A stretch of 64,000 nucleotides of DNA from Rhizobium sp. ICMP 5592 (GTDB taxonomy: Bacteria > Pseudomonadota > Alphaproteobacteria > Rhizobiales > Rhizobiaceae): the NCBI RefSeq assembly GCF_009498525.1, contig NZ_QSNT01000001.1:487032-551031 (forward strand), in the 5' to 3' direction. The notes beneath the pieces are model-generated. The model saw nothing but the letters and a program-made list of their open reading frames with translations. It was not told the origin of the DNA and did not search any database. Positions 36,861-45,523 of this stretch are shown here, in pieces. The number at the start of each line of letters is the position of its first letter. Position 1 is the stretch's first letter. The position numbers and the translations under genes were made by a program.

Positions 36861-37954
36861 CTTGCGAACTCCTTCAAGAGACTTGTCTTTGATAGATCAA
36901 CCGTCAGCCCGAGGCCGGGAGCCTGGGTGCCGGTCACTTGGCCTTGATCATAGGTGAGGCCGGATGCCGGATCGTCAGCCAGCCCGTCCGCTCCATATAA
37001 TTCGGCGAATGCCGGGCCAGTCGCGCAGGTCAGATGCAGGGCTGCGGCCGTCGCGACGGCGCCCTCATTCATCTGCCCGAGCATGAAGGGGATATTGCCT
37101 TTACGAAGCGCCACAGCCGCCTTCAGCGTCGCAGCGATGCCGCCGAGCTTGACCAGCTTGAGATGTGCCCACAGGCGACCGGACGCTTCAATGATTGCTT
37201 CCACATCTCGCAAACTGGAGACACTTTCATCCAGCATCAGCGGCACTGGGCTTTTCCGTGCAAGTTCGAGCATGAGGTCGAAATCTCCGGCGGGAATAGG
37301 CTGCTCGACATAAGCGAGATCGAATTCCGCCAGCCGCGCCAGTTTCGCTTCCGCGTCGTCGCGGGTCCAGGCGCCATTGGCATCGGCCGCAAGCTTGATG
37401 GTCTGACCGAAACGACTGCGCAGCTGCGAAAGCCGCCACAGGTCATCCTCAAAAGCGCCGGTTCCGACCCTGACCTTCAGGTCGCGAAAGCCGCGCCTGA
37501 CGTAGTTTTCCGCCTGCGCGAGAAATTGCTCCGCCGTGGAAATGAACAATGTCTGGTTCGTCGGATGGGAAATGGGCATCGTGGCGGCGGCACCTAGCCA
37601 TTGCGCAAGTGGTACGCCCTGCCGACGCGCCAGAAGATCGTGAAGCGCTATGTCCAGCAGCATCCGCACTGGGGCGCTCGCCTCTACCCAGATCGCCTCG
37701 TCCGCAAGCAGATCGGCCGCCTCTAGCGACCAGTCGATCCGGCCGAAAAGCGATAGAGCCTCGGCCAGGACAGTTTCCGCCTGAAGGCCGTTCAGATAGG
37801 CGATATTGATGCGGACTTCGCCGGTCGCCACCACCTCACCGTCGCGCAGGCAAAGATAAAGCGTGTCGAGGCCGGTGACGGGACCGGATGATGCCGTATG
37901 CAGCATCAGGTCCCCCCCGTAGGTCAGCGTAGCGCGGTGCAAGGATGCTTGCAT
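36857..37954 (-). CDS. Enolase-superfamily enzyme (muconate lactonizing/N-acyl amino acid racemase-like)
   Basis: The product has 365 residues. An N-terminal capping domain (1-125) is followed by the barrel with FRDLKVRVG (general-base Lys), metal ligands in KLAADANGAW (Asp), LAYVEQPI (Glu) and PLMLDESVSS (Asp), and the opposing Lys in HLKLVKLGG. This is the MLE subgroup, which includes N-succinylamino-acid racemase and dipeptide epimerases. The neighbouring N-deacylase and D-amino-acid transaminase make racemisation of an N-acyl amino acid or dipeptide the most attractive role. Cycloisomerase activity is the alternative. Confidence 0.82.
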   Translation of the reverse strand: MQASLHRATLTYGGDLMLHTASSGPVTGLDTLYLCLRDGEVVATGEVRINIAYLNGLQAETVLAEALSLFGRIDWSLEAADLLADEAIWVEASAPVRMLLDIALHDLLARRQGVPLAQWLGAAATMPISHPTNQTLFISTAEQFLAQAENYVRRGFRDLKVRVGTGAFEDDLWRLSQLRSRFGQTIKLAADANGAWTRDDAEAKLARLAEFDLAYVEQPIPAGDFDLMLELARKSPVPLMLDESVSSLRDVEAIIEASGRLWAHLKLVKLGGIAATLKAAVALRKGNIPFMLGQMNEGAVATAAALHLTCATGPAFAELYGADGLADDPASGLTYDQGQVTGTQAPGLGLTVDLSKTSLLKEFAR

Positions 37955-37957
37955 CGA

Positions 37958-39115
37958 TCAGGCCCGCAGCATTGATTGCGCGACATCGCGATAAATCAGG
38001 CTGGCTGTCACGAATTCGTCGACAGGAACGAATTCGTCGGGCTTGTGGGCCACGGACAAATCACCCGGCCCGATCACGGTGCCTTGCGCGCCGATCTGCC
38101 GGAAATGCACCAGATCGCAGCCGCCCTGAAAGCCGAAGGGACCGGGATTTGCGATGCCGTGAGACCGGCAGGCGGCCATGCTGGCCTGGACGATCGCGCT
38201 GTCGATCGCAGTCTCCGTCGCGCCGCCCGTCGTTGCCTTGTAGTCGATAATCTCGGCCCGAACGCCGAAACGCGCCTGGGCGAGCGCCAGCAGATCGGCA
38301 AATTCCTGCTTCACGGCGGCCTCGTCTTCTCCCGGTACCATCCTGCGGTCGAGCAGCAGATCGCAGACGTAGGGAACTACATTGTCCGCATGGCCGCCGG
38401 AAATACGCGTCACCGTCAGGCTGGCTTCGCCGACCAGCGGATGCGTCCGTCCACGCACAACTTCATTGTGATGGGCCTCGATGAGCGAGAGGAGCTGTCC
38501 GGCGCGATAGATGGCGTTCTCGCCCAGATGCGGTGTTCCGGAGTGTGCTGCCTGGCCATGGACGCGGACGACAGGCCGGAGACTTCCCTTATGCGCCGCA
38601 AAGGTGGTGTTGGATGTCGGCTCGCCCACTACGGCAAAGTCGATTTTCGGCTTGCCGGCCGCATAGAATTTGGCGCCTTCGCTGGCAATTTCCTCGTCAC
38701 CGACGAAAACGCCGAGCAACATACCAGACCATGCGCCACGGTCGGATGCCAGCATTCGCATGGCTTCCACCATCGATATCAGCGGCCCTTTGCAGTCGCA
38801 GGCGCCGCGACCATAGAGTTTGCCGTCTGCCTCACGCAACGTGAAAGGATCGGATGACCATCCGTCTCCCGCGGGCACCGTATCCATATGGGTGTTGAAG
38901 GCGAAGACCGGCCCCGGCCCATTGTCCAGCCGCGCTTCGACATTGAAACGGCCTAGTTTATACTCCGTGACATCCGCAGCAAAACCGGCGGACAGGAGCA
39001 AGTCGCGGACGTAAACGGCGGCGTCAGCCTCGCGGCCAGGCGGATTTTCCGTTCTGATGGCGATCAGTTCGGCCAGTTCACGCTTCATGCGCGCGATATC
39101 GGGAGTATGGGACAT
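37958..39115 (-). CDS. M20-family N-acyl amino acid deacylase (ArgE/DapE-like)
   Basis: The product has 385 residues. All five dimetal ligands are visible: His in FAFNTHMDTVPAGDG, bridging Asp in LYGRGACDCKG, Glu-Glu in FVGDEEIASEG, Glu in VVGEPTS and His in LSVAHKPDEFVPV. The dimerisation domain starts with AHKGSLRPVVRVHGQAAHSG. Family members remove acetyl or succinyl groups from amino acids, or cleave carbamoyl groups and dipeptides. It ends 3 bp before the enolase-family gene. A second step after the M24 enzyme, as in ectoine breakdown, is possible. Confidence 0.87.
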   Translation of the reverse strand: MSHTPDIARMKRELAELIAIRTENPPGREADAAVYVRDLLLSAGFAADVTEYKLGRFNVEARLDNGPGPVFAFNTHMDTVPAGDGWSSDPFTLREADGKLYGRGACDCKGPLISMVEAMRMLASDRGAWSGMLLGVFVGDEEIASEGAKFYAAGKPKIDFAVVGEPTSNTTFAAHKGSLRPVVRVHGQAAHSGTPHLGENAIYRAGQLLSLIEAHHNEVVRGRTHPLVGEASLTVTRISGGHADNVVPYVCDLLLDRRMVPGEDEAAVKQEFADLLALAQARFGVRAEIIDYKATTGGATETAIDSAIVQASMAACRSHGIANPGPFGFQGGCDLVHFRQIGAQGTVIGPGDLSVAHKPDEFVPVDEFVTASLIYRDVAQSMLRA

Positions 39116-39130
39116 GTCTGCCTTCCGCAG

Positions 39131-39880
39131 TTAGTGCAATATCTGACCTAGAAACAGGCGTGCGCGGTCGTTGACCGTTCCGCCGAAGAATTGTTCGCTG
39201 GTCGCGTTTTCGATCACCTCCCCATTTTCCATGAAGACGATCTGATCGGCGGCGCGCCTGGCAAAGCCCATCTCATGGGTGACGACGACACTGGTCATGC
39301 CGTCGGTGCTGAGATCGGCCATCACGTCCAGAACCTCGCGTATCATTTCCGGATCGAGTGCTGAGGTCGGCTCGTCGTAGAGCATCAGCTTGGGCTTCAT
39401 GGCGAGCGCCCGGGCGATTGCGACGCGTTGCTGTTGACCGCCGGATAGTTCATCGGGAAAGAAATCGGCCTTTTCGGGGATGCGGACCTTTTCGAGCAAT
39501 TGCATTGCTATGTCATGCGCGTCGAGCTTGCTGAGGCCTGAGACCTTCATCGGCGCAAGCATGATGTTTTCGGCGGCCGAGAGATGTTGGAACAACTCGA
39601 AATTCTGGAAGACCATGCCGATATCGCGACGAATTTTCGATGCGTTGCGAAGGTTGTGGGTGATATCTTCGCCGTCGAAGAAGATATTGCCGCTATCCGC
39701 CGGCTCGAGCAGGTTGACGCATCGCAGCAATGTCGATTTTCCCGATCCGGACGGACCGATGACCACCACGGTCTGCTTGCGGAAAACGTTCAGACTACAG
39801 GTCTTGAGAATCCGTGCCGATCCGAAACTCTTATCGATGCCGATGATTTCCAGGAGCGGCTTGTTGTCCGGCGCGGTCAT
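39131..39880 (-). CDS. Polar amino acid ABC transporter ATPase (GlnQ/HisP family)
   Basis: The 249-residue ATPase has Walker A GPSGSGKSTLLRCVNLLE, the polar-amino-acid Q-loop VFQNFELFQHLSAAENIMLA, signature LSGGQQQRVAIARALAMKP, Walker B MLYDEPTSALDPEM and H-loop VVTHEMGFARRAADQIVFM. I chose the ATG at 39880, preceded by GAGGAAA; a GTG 15 bp upstream also fits the frame. It lies 11 bp after the permease gene. Confidence 0.92.
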   Translation of the reverse strand: MTAPDNKPLLEIIGIDKSFGSARILKTCSLNVFRKQTVVVIGPSGSGKSTLLRCVNLLEPADSGNIFFDGEDITHNLRNASKIRRDIGMVFQNFELFQHLSAAENIMLAPMKVSGLSKLDAHDIAMQLLEKVRIPEKADFFPDELSGGQQQRVAIARALAMKPKLMLYDEPTSALDPEMIREVLDVMADLSTDGMTSVVVTHEMGFARRAADQIVFMENGEVIENATSEQFFGGTVNDRARLFLGQILH

Positions 39881-39891
39881 GTCGTCTTTCC

Positions 39892-40608
39892 TCACTGGAT
39901 CTCGGATTTTGGAGCGATGAGGCTCAAGGGTTTGCGAATGCTGCCCCGGCGCCCGCGTTTCGGGTCAAGCGACCGTTCGAGAATTGACTGAAAGACCATG
40001 AAGATCGTCGTCAGCGCCAGATAGTAGATGCCGGCCGCGCTCAACGCCTCGAAATAGCGGAAATTCGCGCTGGCGGTCTGGTTGGCAACGAGAAGCAATT
40101 CTTCCACCGCGACGACGGAGACGAGCGCGCTGGTCTTCAGCATGCCGATCATCTGATTGCCGACGGCGGGCAGGACGATGCGGGCGGCCTGCGGCATCAC
40201 GACGAAACGCATGACGCCCGCCCGTGTCATTCCAAGCGCAAGCCCGGCCGTCCTTTGTCCTTTTTTGACCGCATGCAGACCCGACCGCAGGATCTCCGCC
40301 ATGTAGGCACCCTCATTCAGCGACAGGGCGAGGACCGCACTGAGAATAGCCGAGAGGCGAATGCCGAAACCTGGCAGGACATTGTAGATGAAAATGATCT
40401 GAAACAGGACGGGCGTGCCGCGAAACAGCCAGAGATAGACGAGCGTCGCCGCCTTGACGGCGCGTAGTTCGGTCTCCTGTAAAAGAGCAATGATGAGCCC
40501 GACGACGATCCCGAAGAATAGCGACACGATGGTGATCAAAAGGGTCAGCACGGCGCCGTGGAAAAAAGCGGGCGACAGCAGATAGTCGAAAACGAGTTCG
40601 AGAGACAT
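39892..40608 (-). CDS. Polar amino acid ABC transporter permease
   Basis: The 238-residue permease is of the HisMQ family with about five helices. It begins with the family pattern YLLSPAFFHGAVLTLLITIV, and contains YLWLFRGTPVLFQIIFIYNV, then ALSLNEGAYMAEILRSGLHA and the docking loop AAGLALGMTRAGVMRFVVMP. There is only one permease gene, so the channel is probably a homodimer. It is 33 bp after the binding-protein gene. Confidence 0.92.
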   Translation of the reverse strand: MSLELVFDYLLSPAFFHGAVLTLLITIVSLFFGIVVGLIIALLQETELRAVKAATLVYLWLFRGTPVLFQIIFIYNVLPGFGIRLSAILSAVLALSLNEGAYMAEILRSGLHAVKKGQRTAGLALGMTRAGVMRFVVMPQAARIVLPAVGNQMIGMLKTSALVSVVAVEELLLVANQTASANFRYFEALSAAGIYYLALTTIFMVFQSILERSLDPKRGRRGSIRKPLSLIAPKSEIQ

Positions 40609-40641
40609 GCCCGCTCCTTCTCTTCGGTATCAGGCCGGATG

Positions 40642-41451
40642 TCAGTTGAAGATCGAAACGGAGGCCGGCAGCTTCCATTTCTCGATCAGGCTCTTGTAGG
40701 TGCCGTCCGCAACGATTTCGGCAAGCGCCGCCTTGATGGAGGTTTGAACGGCAGCATCGCCCTTTCGCGTGGCAATGCCGATGCTGGTGTTGGACTCGAA
40801 CTCGCCACCGACCACTTCATAGACGCCAGGAACCGCCGCCTGAAGCACCACCGCGCCTGGCGTCGAATCATACTCCGCGTCCGCGCGCCCCTGTCGCAAC
40901 GACAGTGCGGAATCCTGCGCTGTCGGCAGCGTCAGAACAGTGACGCCTGAAAGCCCTTTGGCCTTGCAGCGCGTGTCGTCGGCCCGCGCCTGATTTTCCT
41001 GAATACCGCCAAGCGTAACAGCGATCGTCTTCCCGCAAAGCGTATCGTCCCGGCCGGTGATCTTGGCCGGATTGCCGGCCTGAACGATCACCTGATTGCC
41101 GATTTTCATATAGGGAATGAAATCGACCTGCTCGGCGCGCTTGTCATTGATGTACATGGCCGAGTTGATGATATCGATCCGGCTGGAGAGAAGCGCCGGG
41201 ATCAACCCCTTGAACTCCATGTTCATCGGCACAGGCTTCGCGCTGAGTTTCGCGGATAGCGCTGCGATCAGGTCGATATCGAAACCGGACAGAACTCCAT
41301 CCTTCTGGAATTCAAACGGCGCGAACGTCGCCGCAACGCCGTAAGTGATGGATCCGTTTTCGACGAGGCCCGATTTTGGAAGATCGGCGGCAATGACGGA
41401 TTGCGCGAGGATCAGGGGCAAGGCGAATGCAGTCATGAAAGATCGAAGCAT
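40642..41451 (-). CDS. Polar amino acid ABC transporter substrate-binding protein (family 3)
   Basis: The 269-residue periplasmic protein has a signal peptide (MLRSFMTAFALPLILAQS, cleavage after VIA) and the family 3 fold: ITYGVAATFAPFEFQKDGVL, SGFDIDLIAALSAKLSAKP, LLSSRIDIINSAMYI. The usual ligand-binding Arg after the MTIT segment is not obvious (INDKRAEQVDFIPY), so the ligand may not be a standard alpha-amino acid. It is the first gene of the ten-gene operon. Confidence 0.9.
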   Translation of the reverse strand: MLRSFMTAFALPLILAQSVIAADLPKSGLVENGSITYGVAATFAPFEFQKDGVLSGFDIDLIAALSAKLSAKPVPMNMEFKGLIPALLSSRIDIINSAMYINDKRAEQVDFIPYMKIGNQVIVQAGNPAKITGRDDTLCGKTIAVTLGGIQENQARADDTRCKAKGLSGVTVLTLPTAQDSALSLRQGRADAEYDSTPGAVVLQAAVPGVYEVVGGEFESNTSIGIATRKGDAAVQTSIKAALAEIVADGTYKSLIEKWKLPASVSIFN

Positions 41452-41661
41452 GGCAGTTCCCTTTTGTTTGATCGAGCTATAATTGCTCTGATTTAATACA
41501 ACGGTACAATGTTGCCGTTGAGAGAGTCAAGCGCGGAAGCGTAAAAATAGGCATTTTTAAAATAGCCTAAAAAATGATCATTTTGACGAAATTTTGACCG
41601 AAATTCATATTGCGTAGGGGAATGTACGTAGCGTCTGTGTCCTTCAGTGATCGTTTTTCAG

Positions 41662-41681
41662 ATGAAACTCGTGAGTTTCAT
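41662..41681. promoter_or_regulatory. 20-bp palindrome, candidate regulator operator
   Basis: ATGAAACTC and GAGTTTCAT are exact reverse complements around a 2-bp centre. The site lies 72 bp before the GntR-type gene, where self-repression would be expected. Confidence 0.5.
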
Positions 41682-41686
41682 GGTTT

Positions 41687-41702
41687 CATGAGATTGCTCA
41701 TG
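41687..41702. promoter_or_regulatory. 16-bp palindrome next to the 20-bp operator candidate
   Basis: CATGAG-ATTG-CTCATG, perfect 6-bp arms. It is 5 bp from the larger palindrome and could be a second site for the same dimer. Confidence 0.35.
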
Positions 41703-41752
41703 TTGCCGATACCGGTTCTCATGTTGTATTAGCTGCATAAATTTATACAAAA

Positions 41753-42658
41753 ATGGAAAGCTTAATGGCCAGCGCCCCACGTCAAGGTCGATATCGCCTT
41801 GCAAATCAGATTCTCGATCTCGCCCGGGATGCACGCTTCGAGCCCGGGCATCACCTGCGCGAACAGCAGCTCGGCGATCTGATCGGGGTATCGAGAACAC
41901 CGATTCGCGCTGCGCTGCTGTTGCTTGTGGAGCACGGTGTCGTGGAGGCCCGCAAGAACCAGGGGTTTTTCTTGAAGGCATTGCCTGAGGAGCTGCTGCG
42001 CGTTGAATTGGAGGTGCCGACGACTGCCGATCAGGATCTCTATTTGCGGATTGTAGAAGACCGCCTTTCCGGCGCGCTCCCGGAAACCTTCACGCAGTCG
42101 GAAATTGCTCGTCGTTTCGACGTAGACCGCATTCTCCTGCAGCGGACGCTCACCCATCTGGTGAATGACGGGTTGCTGGCGCGAAACAGCGGCAGGGGCT
42201 GGACCTTCCTTCCCACGCTCGACACGCAGGTCGCGCTGCGCAACAGCTACGATTTCCGCACCACGATCGAGCCTGCCGGATTGTTGCTGAGCACCTTTCG
42301 CCACGATCCCGTCGCCTTGGAACGATCGCGTCTTCAGCACCTCTATCTGGAGGCGCATCCCGACATCACGTCTATAAACCCCCGCCAATTGTTCGAGACG
42401 GACGCGCAGTTCCATGAAATGATCGCTGAGTTCAGCGGGAATATCTTCTTCCTGCAATCCATCCAGCAGCAGAACAGGCTGCGGCGATTGCTTGAGTTCG
42501 GTGGCTACACCAATCGCCGGCGCGTGAAGGACTGGTGCCGAGAACACGTTGCGATCCTCGATGCTATCGCATCGGGACAGCGCGAGCACGCAGCACAGCT
42601 TATGACTCGACATCTCCAGGCTGCCCTGTCGTTTGCTCCGCAATATGGCGCGTCATAA
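41753..42658 (+). CDS. GntR-family transcriptional regulator
   Basis: The 301-residue product has a winged helix-turn-helix at about 10-75 (HLREQQLGDLIGVSRTPIRA; LLVEHGVVEARKNQGFF). A second helix-turn-helix-like stretch follows at about 105-150 (EIARRFDVDRILLQRTLTHL), and a helical FCD-like ligand domain ends the protein (FETDAQFHEMIAEFSGN). Two DNA-binding-like segments in tandem are uncommon in FadR-type regulators. The start may be the ATG at 41753 or the one at 41765, which has GGAAAG before it. It faces the ten-gene operon and probably controls it. Confidence 0.85.
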   Translation: MESLMASAPRQGRYRLANQILDLARDARFEPGHHLREQQLGDLIGVSRTPIRAALLLLVEHGVVEARKNQGFFLKALPEELLRVELEVPTTADQDLYLRIVEDRLSGALPETFTQSEIARRFDVDRILLQRTLTHLVNDGLLARNSGRGWTFLPTLDTQVALRNSYDFRTTIEPAGLLLSTFRHDPVALERSRLQHLYLEAHPDITSINPRQLFETDAQFHEMIAEFSGNIFFLQSIQQQNRLRRLLEFGGYTNRRRVKDWCREHVAILDAIASGQREHAAQLMTRHLQAALSFAPQYGAS

Positions 42659-42708
42659 CGGCATTTAGAATAATACGTCCTGCTTCGGCATGAAGGGGAA
42701 GTGCAACC

Positions 42709-43491
42709 TCAGAAGCGGTGAATGCGAAGCCCCAGAACTTTCTCCGACAGGATGACGACGAACAAGGTCAGCACGATGGATACCGTCGACACAGCGGCGG
42801 CCTCGGGGGTGAAGTTCGTGCGCAGATAATCGTAGAGCTGGATTGGAAGTGTCGCGGTTCCCACGTTCTTCAGCATGAAGGATATGGTGAAGGTGTCGAA
42901 GGATATGATGAAGGCGAACAGGCATCCGCCAATCACGCCGGGCTTGATCAGCGGCAACATGATACGGCGAAACCGCGTCAATGGTCCGGCGCCGAGGCTC
43001 TTGGCCGCCAGGCTCCAGGAGGGTTCGTAGGACTCCATCGCCGCCGAAACATTGATGAAGACGAAGGGAAGGGTGATGAGGCAATGGCCAATGATCATCG
43101 CTGCGATCGTTCGTGTACCCATGCCGATCGAATAGACGAAGAACAGCAGCGAAATGGCCGTCAGCACTTCCGGCAGCAGCAGCGGCAGGAGCATGGCGAG
43201 CCGGATGCTTTCCTTCCAGCGTCCGGCGTGCTGGACATAGAAGATCGCCGCCATCGTGCCGATGATCGAGGAGATTACGGTCGAGACCGCGGCCACCCAG
43301 AGCGATGTCTTGATGGCGCTCAGGAAGACCTCGTTGTGAAAGAACACCACGTACCAGCGAAATGAAAGTCCCTGTGGTGGGAACGTCAGGAAGGCGCCGG
43401 CATTGAAGGACGCGCCAACGACTACGAGGATCGGCAGCAGCAGAAAGGCGTAGATCATCAGGCAGTAGCCGGTGAGGAGATGCCTGGACAT
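42709..43491 (-). CDS. Spermidine/putrescine-type ABC transporter permease (PotC-like)
   Basis: The 260-residue inner-membrane permease begins MSRHLLTGYCLMIYAFLLLP and has six predicted helices. The docking loop reads SWSLAAKSLGAGPLTRFRRI. The ATG at 43491 overlaps the upstream stop by one base; a longer frame intrudes into the PotB-like gene. It is the last gene of the eight-gene operon. Confidence 0.9.
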   Translation of the reverse strand: MSRHLLTGYCLMIYAFLLLPILVVVGASFNAGAFLTFPPQGLSFRWYVVFFHNEVFLSAIKTSLWVAAVSTVISSIIGTMAAIFYVQHAGRWKESIRLAMLLPLLLPEVLTAISLLFFVYSIGMGTRTIAAMIIGHCLITLPFVFINVSAAMESYEPSWSLAAKSLGAGPLTRFRRIMLPLIKPGVIGGCLFAFIISFDTFTISFMLKNVGTATLPIQLYDYLRTNFTPEAAAVSTVSIVLTLFVVILSEKVLGLRIHRF

Positions 43492-44348
43492 TAGTTGGCC
43501 TTCCATTTCATGCGGGTGAGCCGTGCAAACAGCATCACCACCATCGCCCCGGTCAGAGACAGCATCAGCGCCATGGCCGAGCCGAAGGGCCATTGAAACG
43601 TGTCGATAAGGGCGTCGACCACGCTGACTGCCATCGTCTTCACGCGCAGGCCACCGATCAGGGACGGTGTGACGTAGGCGCTGAGCGACAGAACAAAGAC
43701 CAGTATGCAGCCGGCTTGAATACCGGGCATCGCCAGCGGCAGAACAATTCTCCGGAAGGCGGTGATGCGTCCGGCTCCGAGCGAACGGGCGGCCGCTTCG
43801 ATCGACGGGTCTATCCCCTGCAGCGCGCTCATGAGCGGAAGGATCATAAAGGGCAGGAAGACGTGTACCAGGGCAATCACGATCCCAAGCGAGTTGTACA
43901 TCAGGGCAAGCGGGCGATCGATCAGGCCGAAGCCGATCAGGGTGCGGTTTATCATGCCATTATTGCCGAGCAGGATCGTCCAGCCATAGCTGCGGATGAC
44001 GATGCCGACGAGAAGCGGTGAGAGTACGAGGCCATAGGCCAGGCCACGAAAACGCATCTGGGTCTTCGCAAGCTGCCATGCGACCGGGAAGCCGAGAACA
44101 AGGCAGATGAAGGTGGTGATGAAACCGATCATCAGCGTGTTTGCGGTCTGCTCCAGGTAAAAGCTGTCGGCAAAGAGTCTGAGATAGTTTGAGAGGGTGA
44201 AGCCCGGCGCATAGGGCGTCCCGCTCCCCGGATTGCGCAGGCTCATGACCACGATGTTGATATAAGGCAATACCAGGAAGATGCCGAGCAGCAGAACAGC
44301 CGGTGCGATCAAGGCAAAGGGTTTCAGGGATCTGGCTCGAAGGCTCAT
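43491..44348 (-). CDS. Spermidine/putrescine-type ABC transporter permease (PotB-like)
   Basis: The 285-residue permease begins with a basic end and a first helix (PFALIAPAVLLLGIFLVLPY). It contains the docking loop DPSIEAAARSLGAGRITAFR and the PotB-like ending SLTGAMVVMLFARLTRMKW. It overlaps the ATPase gene by four bases, as expected of a tightly coupled transporter operon. Confidence 0.9.
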   Translation of the reverse strand: MSLRARSLKPFALIAPAVLLLGIFLVLPYINIVVMSLRNPGSGTPYAPGFTLSNYLRLFADSFYLEQTANTLMIGFITTFICLVLGFPVAWQLAKTQMRFRGLAYGLVLSPLLVGIVIRSYGWTILLGNNGMINRTLIGFGLIDRPLALMYNSLGIVIALVHVFLPFMILPLMSALQGIDPSIEAAARSLGAGRITAFRRIVLPLAMPGIQAGCILVFVLSLSAYVTPSLIGGLRVKTMAVSVVDALIDTFQWPFGSAMALMLSLTGAMVVMLFARLTRMKWKAN

Positions 44349-45409
44349 GCGGTGGCTCCGAGCGCCCAGAAGCGATCGCCGTCGACCTTGACGGTGACAC
44401 GGTCGCCCGGAGAGAAGCGGCTGCGGGGAAAGGTCTGGACATTGATGGTGTCGCCACTGTCGAGCGCCAGGCGGTAGTCGATCAGGCTGCCCGAATAATA
44501 ACTCGCCGTGATGGTGGCCGGGGCACCTGGCTGCCCGGCGCTTTCCGGAAATAGCTCGACGGCCTCGGGGCGCAGCACCAGCGTAGTGGCGCCATCGGGC
44601 GACCTTGGAGCATTGCAGATCCTGACTGCACCGAGCGCGGTATCGATGACTGAAACACCGTTCGCTTCGGTGGAGAGCAGCCGCCCGGACAGAATGTTCA
44701 CCTGTCCTACGAATTGCGCGACTTCCAGGCTCGCCGGCCGATCGTAGATATCGGCTGGCGCGCCATACTGGGCGATCTGCCCGCCAAACATGACCACGAC
44801 GCGGTCCGACATGGTCATTGCCTCGGCCTGATCGTGGGTCACGTAAACGGTGGTGATGCCAACACGCTTTTGAAGATCGCGGATAAAGACGCGCATCTCC
44901 TCGCGCAGCTTGGCGTCAAGGTTGGCAAGCGGTTCGTCGAGAAGGAGAATTCGGGGTTCGATCACCAGCGCTCGAGCAAGCGCAACACGTTGTTGCTGTC
45001 CGCCGGAAAGCTGACGCGGATAGCGGTCGGCATAGCCGGACAGCTGCACCATATCCAGTACACGGGCCGTGCGTTCGGTGATCTCGCGCTTCGGTCTGCG
45101 GCGCATCTCCAGTCCGAACGCCAGATTCTGCGCGACGGTCATATGCGGAAACAGGGCATAGTTCTGGAAGACCATGCCGATGTCGCGTTTTTCGGCAGGC
45201 ACATGCACGACGTCCTGCCCATCGAAACGGATCGCGCCTGATGTAGCGTCCTCGAAGCCGGCTATCATTTTCAGCGTGGTTGTCTTGCCGCAGCCGGAGG
45301 GGCCAAGAAGGGAGATGAACTCCCCCTTTGCGATTTTCACGGAAATGCCGTTGACCGCAAGAGATGCCCCATAGTGCTTGGTCAGCGCTTCGATGCTCAC
45401 CTCTGTCAT
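44345..45409 (-). CDS. Spermidine/putrescine-type ABC transporter ATPase (PotA-like)
   Basis: The 354-residue ATPase has Walker A GPSGCGKTTTLKMIAGFE, Q-loop VFQNYALFPHMTVAQNLAFG, signature LSGGQQQRVALARALVIEP, Walker B LLLDEPLANLDAKLR and H-loop YVTHDQAEAMTMSD. A TOBE domain follows about residue 240. It pairs with the two PotBC-like permeases. Similar systems import polyamines, amino-acid derivatives or other small cations, so the substrate is open. Confidence 0.92.
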   Translation of the reverse strand: MTEVSIEALTKHYGASLAVNGISVKIAKGEFISLLGPSGCGKTTTLKMIAGFEDATSGAIRFDGQDVVHVPAEKRDIGMVFQNYALFPHMTVAQNLAFGLEMRRRPKREITERTARVLDMVQLSGYADRYPRQLSGGQQQRVALARALVIEPRILLLDEPLANLDAKLREEMRVFIRDLQKRVGITTVYVTHDQAEAMTMSDRVVVMFGGQIAQYGAPADIYDRPASLEVAQFVGQVNILSGRLLSTEANGVSVIDTALGAVRICNAPRSPDGATTLVLRPEAVELFPESAGQPGAPATITASYYSGSLIDYRLALDSGDTINVQTFPRSRFSPGDRVTVKVDGDRFWALGATA

Positions 45410-45523
45410 GATCGATCTTCCAAATTCTGTCGGCGGCGGTCGCGTTCATGCCACCATGTCGGGAGAGGGGCCGGACCGCATAGAGGCGGGCCGGCATATA
45501 GCGAGGGGATCATCAGGGCGCGT

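Larger units (their letters stand above)
41452..41752. promoter_or_regulatory. Divergent control region with several palindromes
   Basis: This AT-rich 301-bp region separates the ten-gene operon from its GntR-type gene. It holds a 22-bp imperfect palindrome TAGGC-N12-GCCTA (41548-41569), a direct repeat of ATTTTGAC (near 41581-41598), a 20-bp palindrome and a 16-bp palindrome (listed separately). I could not fix promoter boxes with confidence. Confidence 0.55.
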
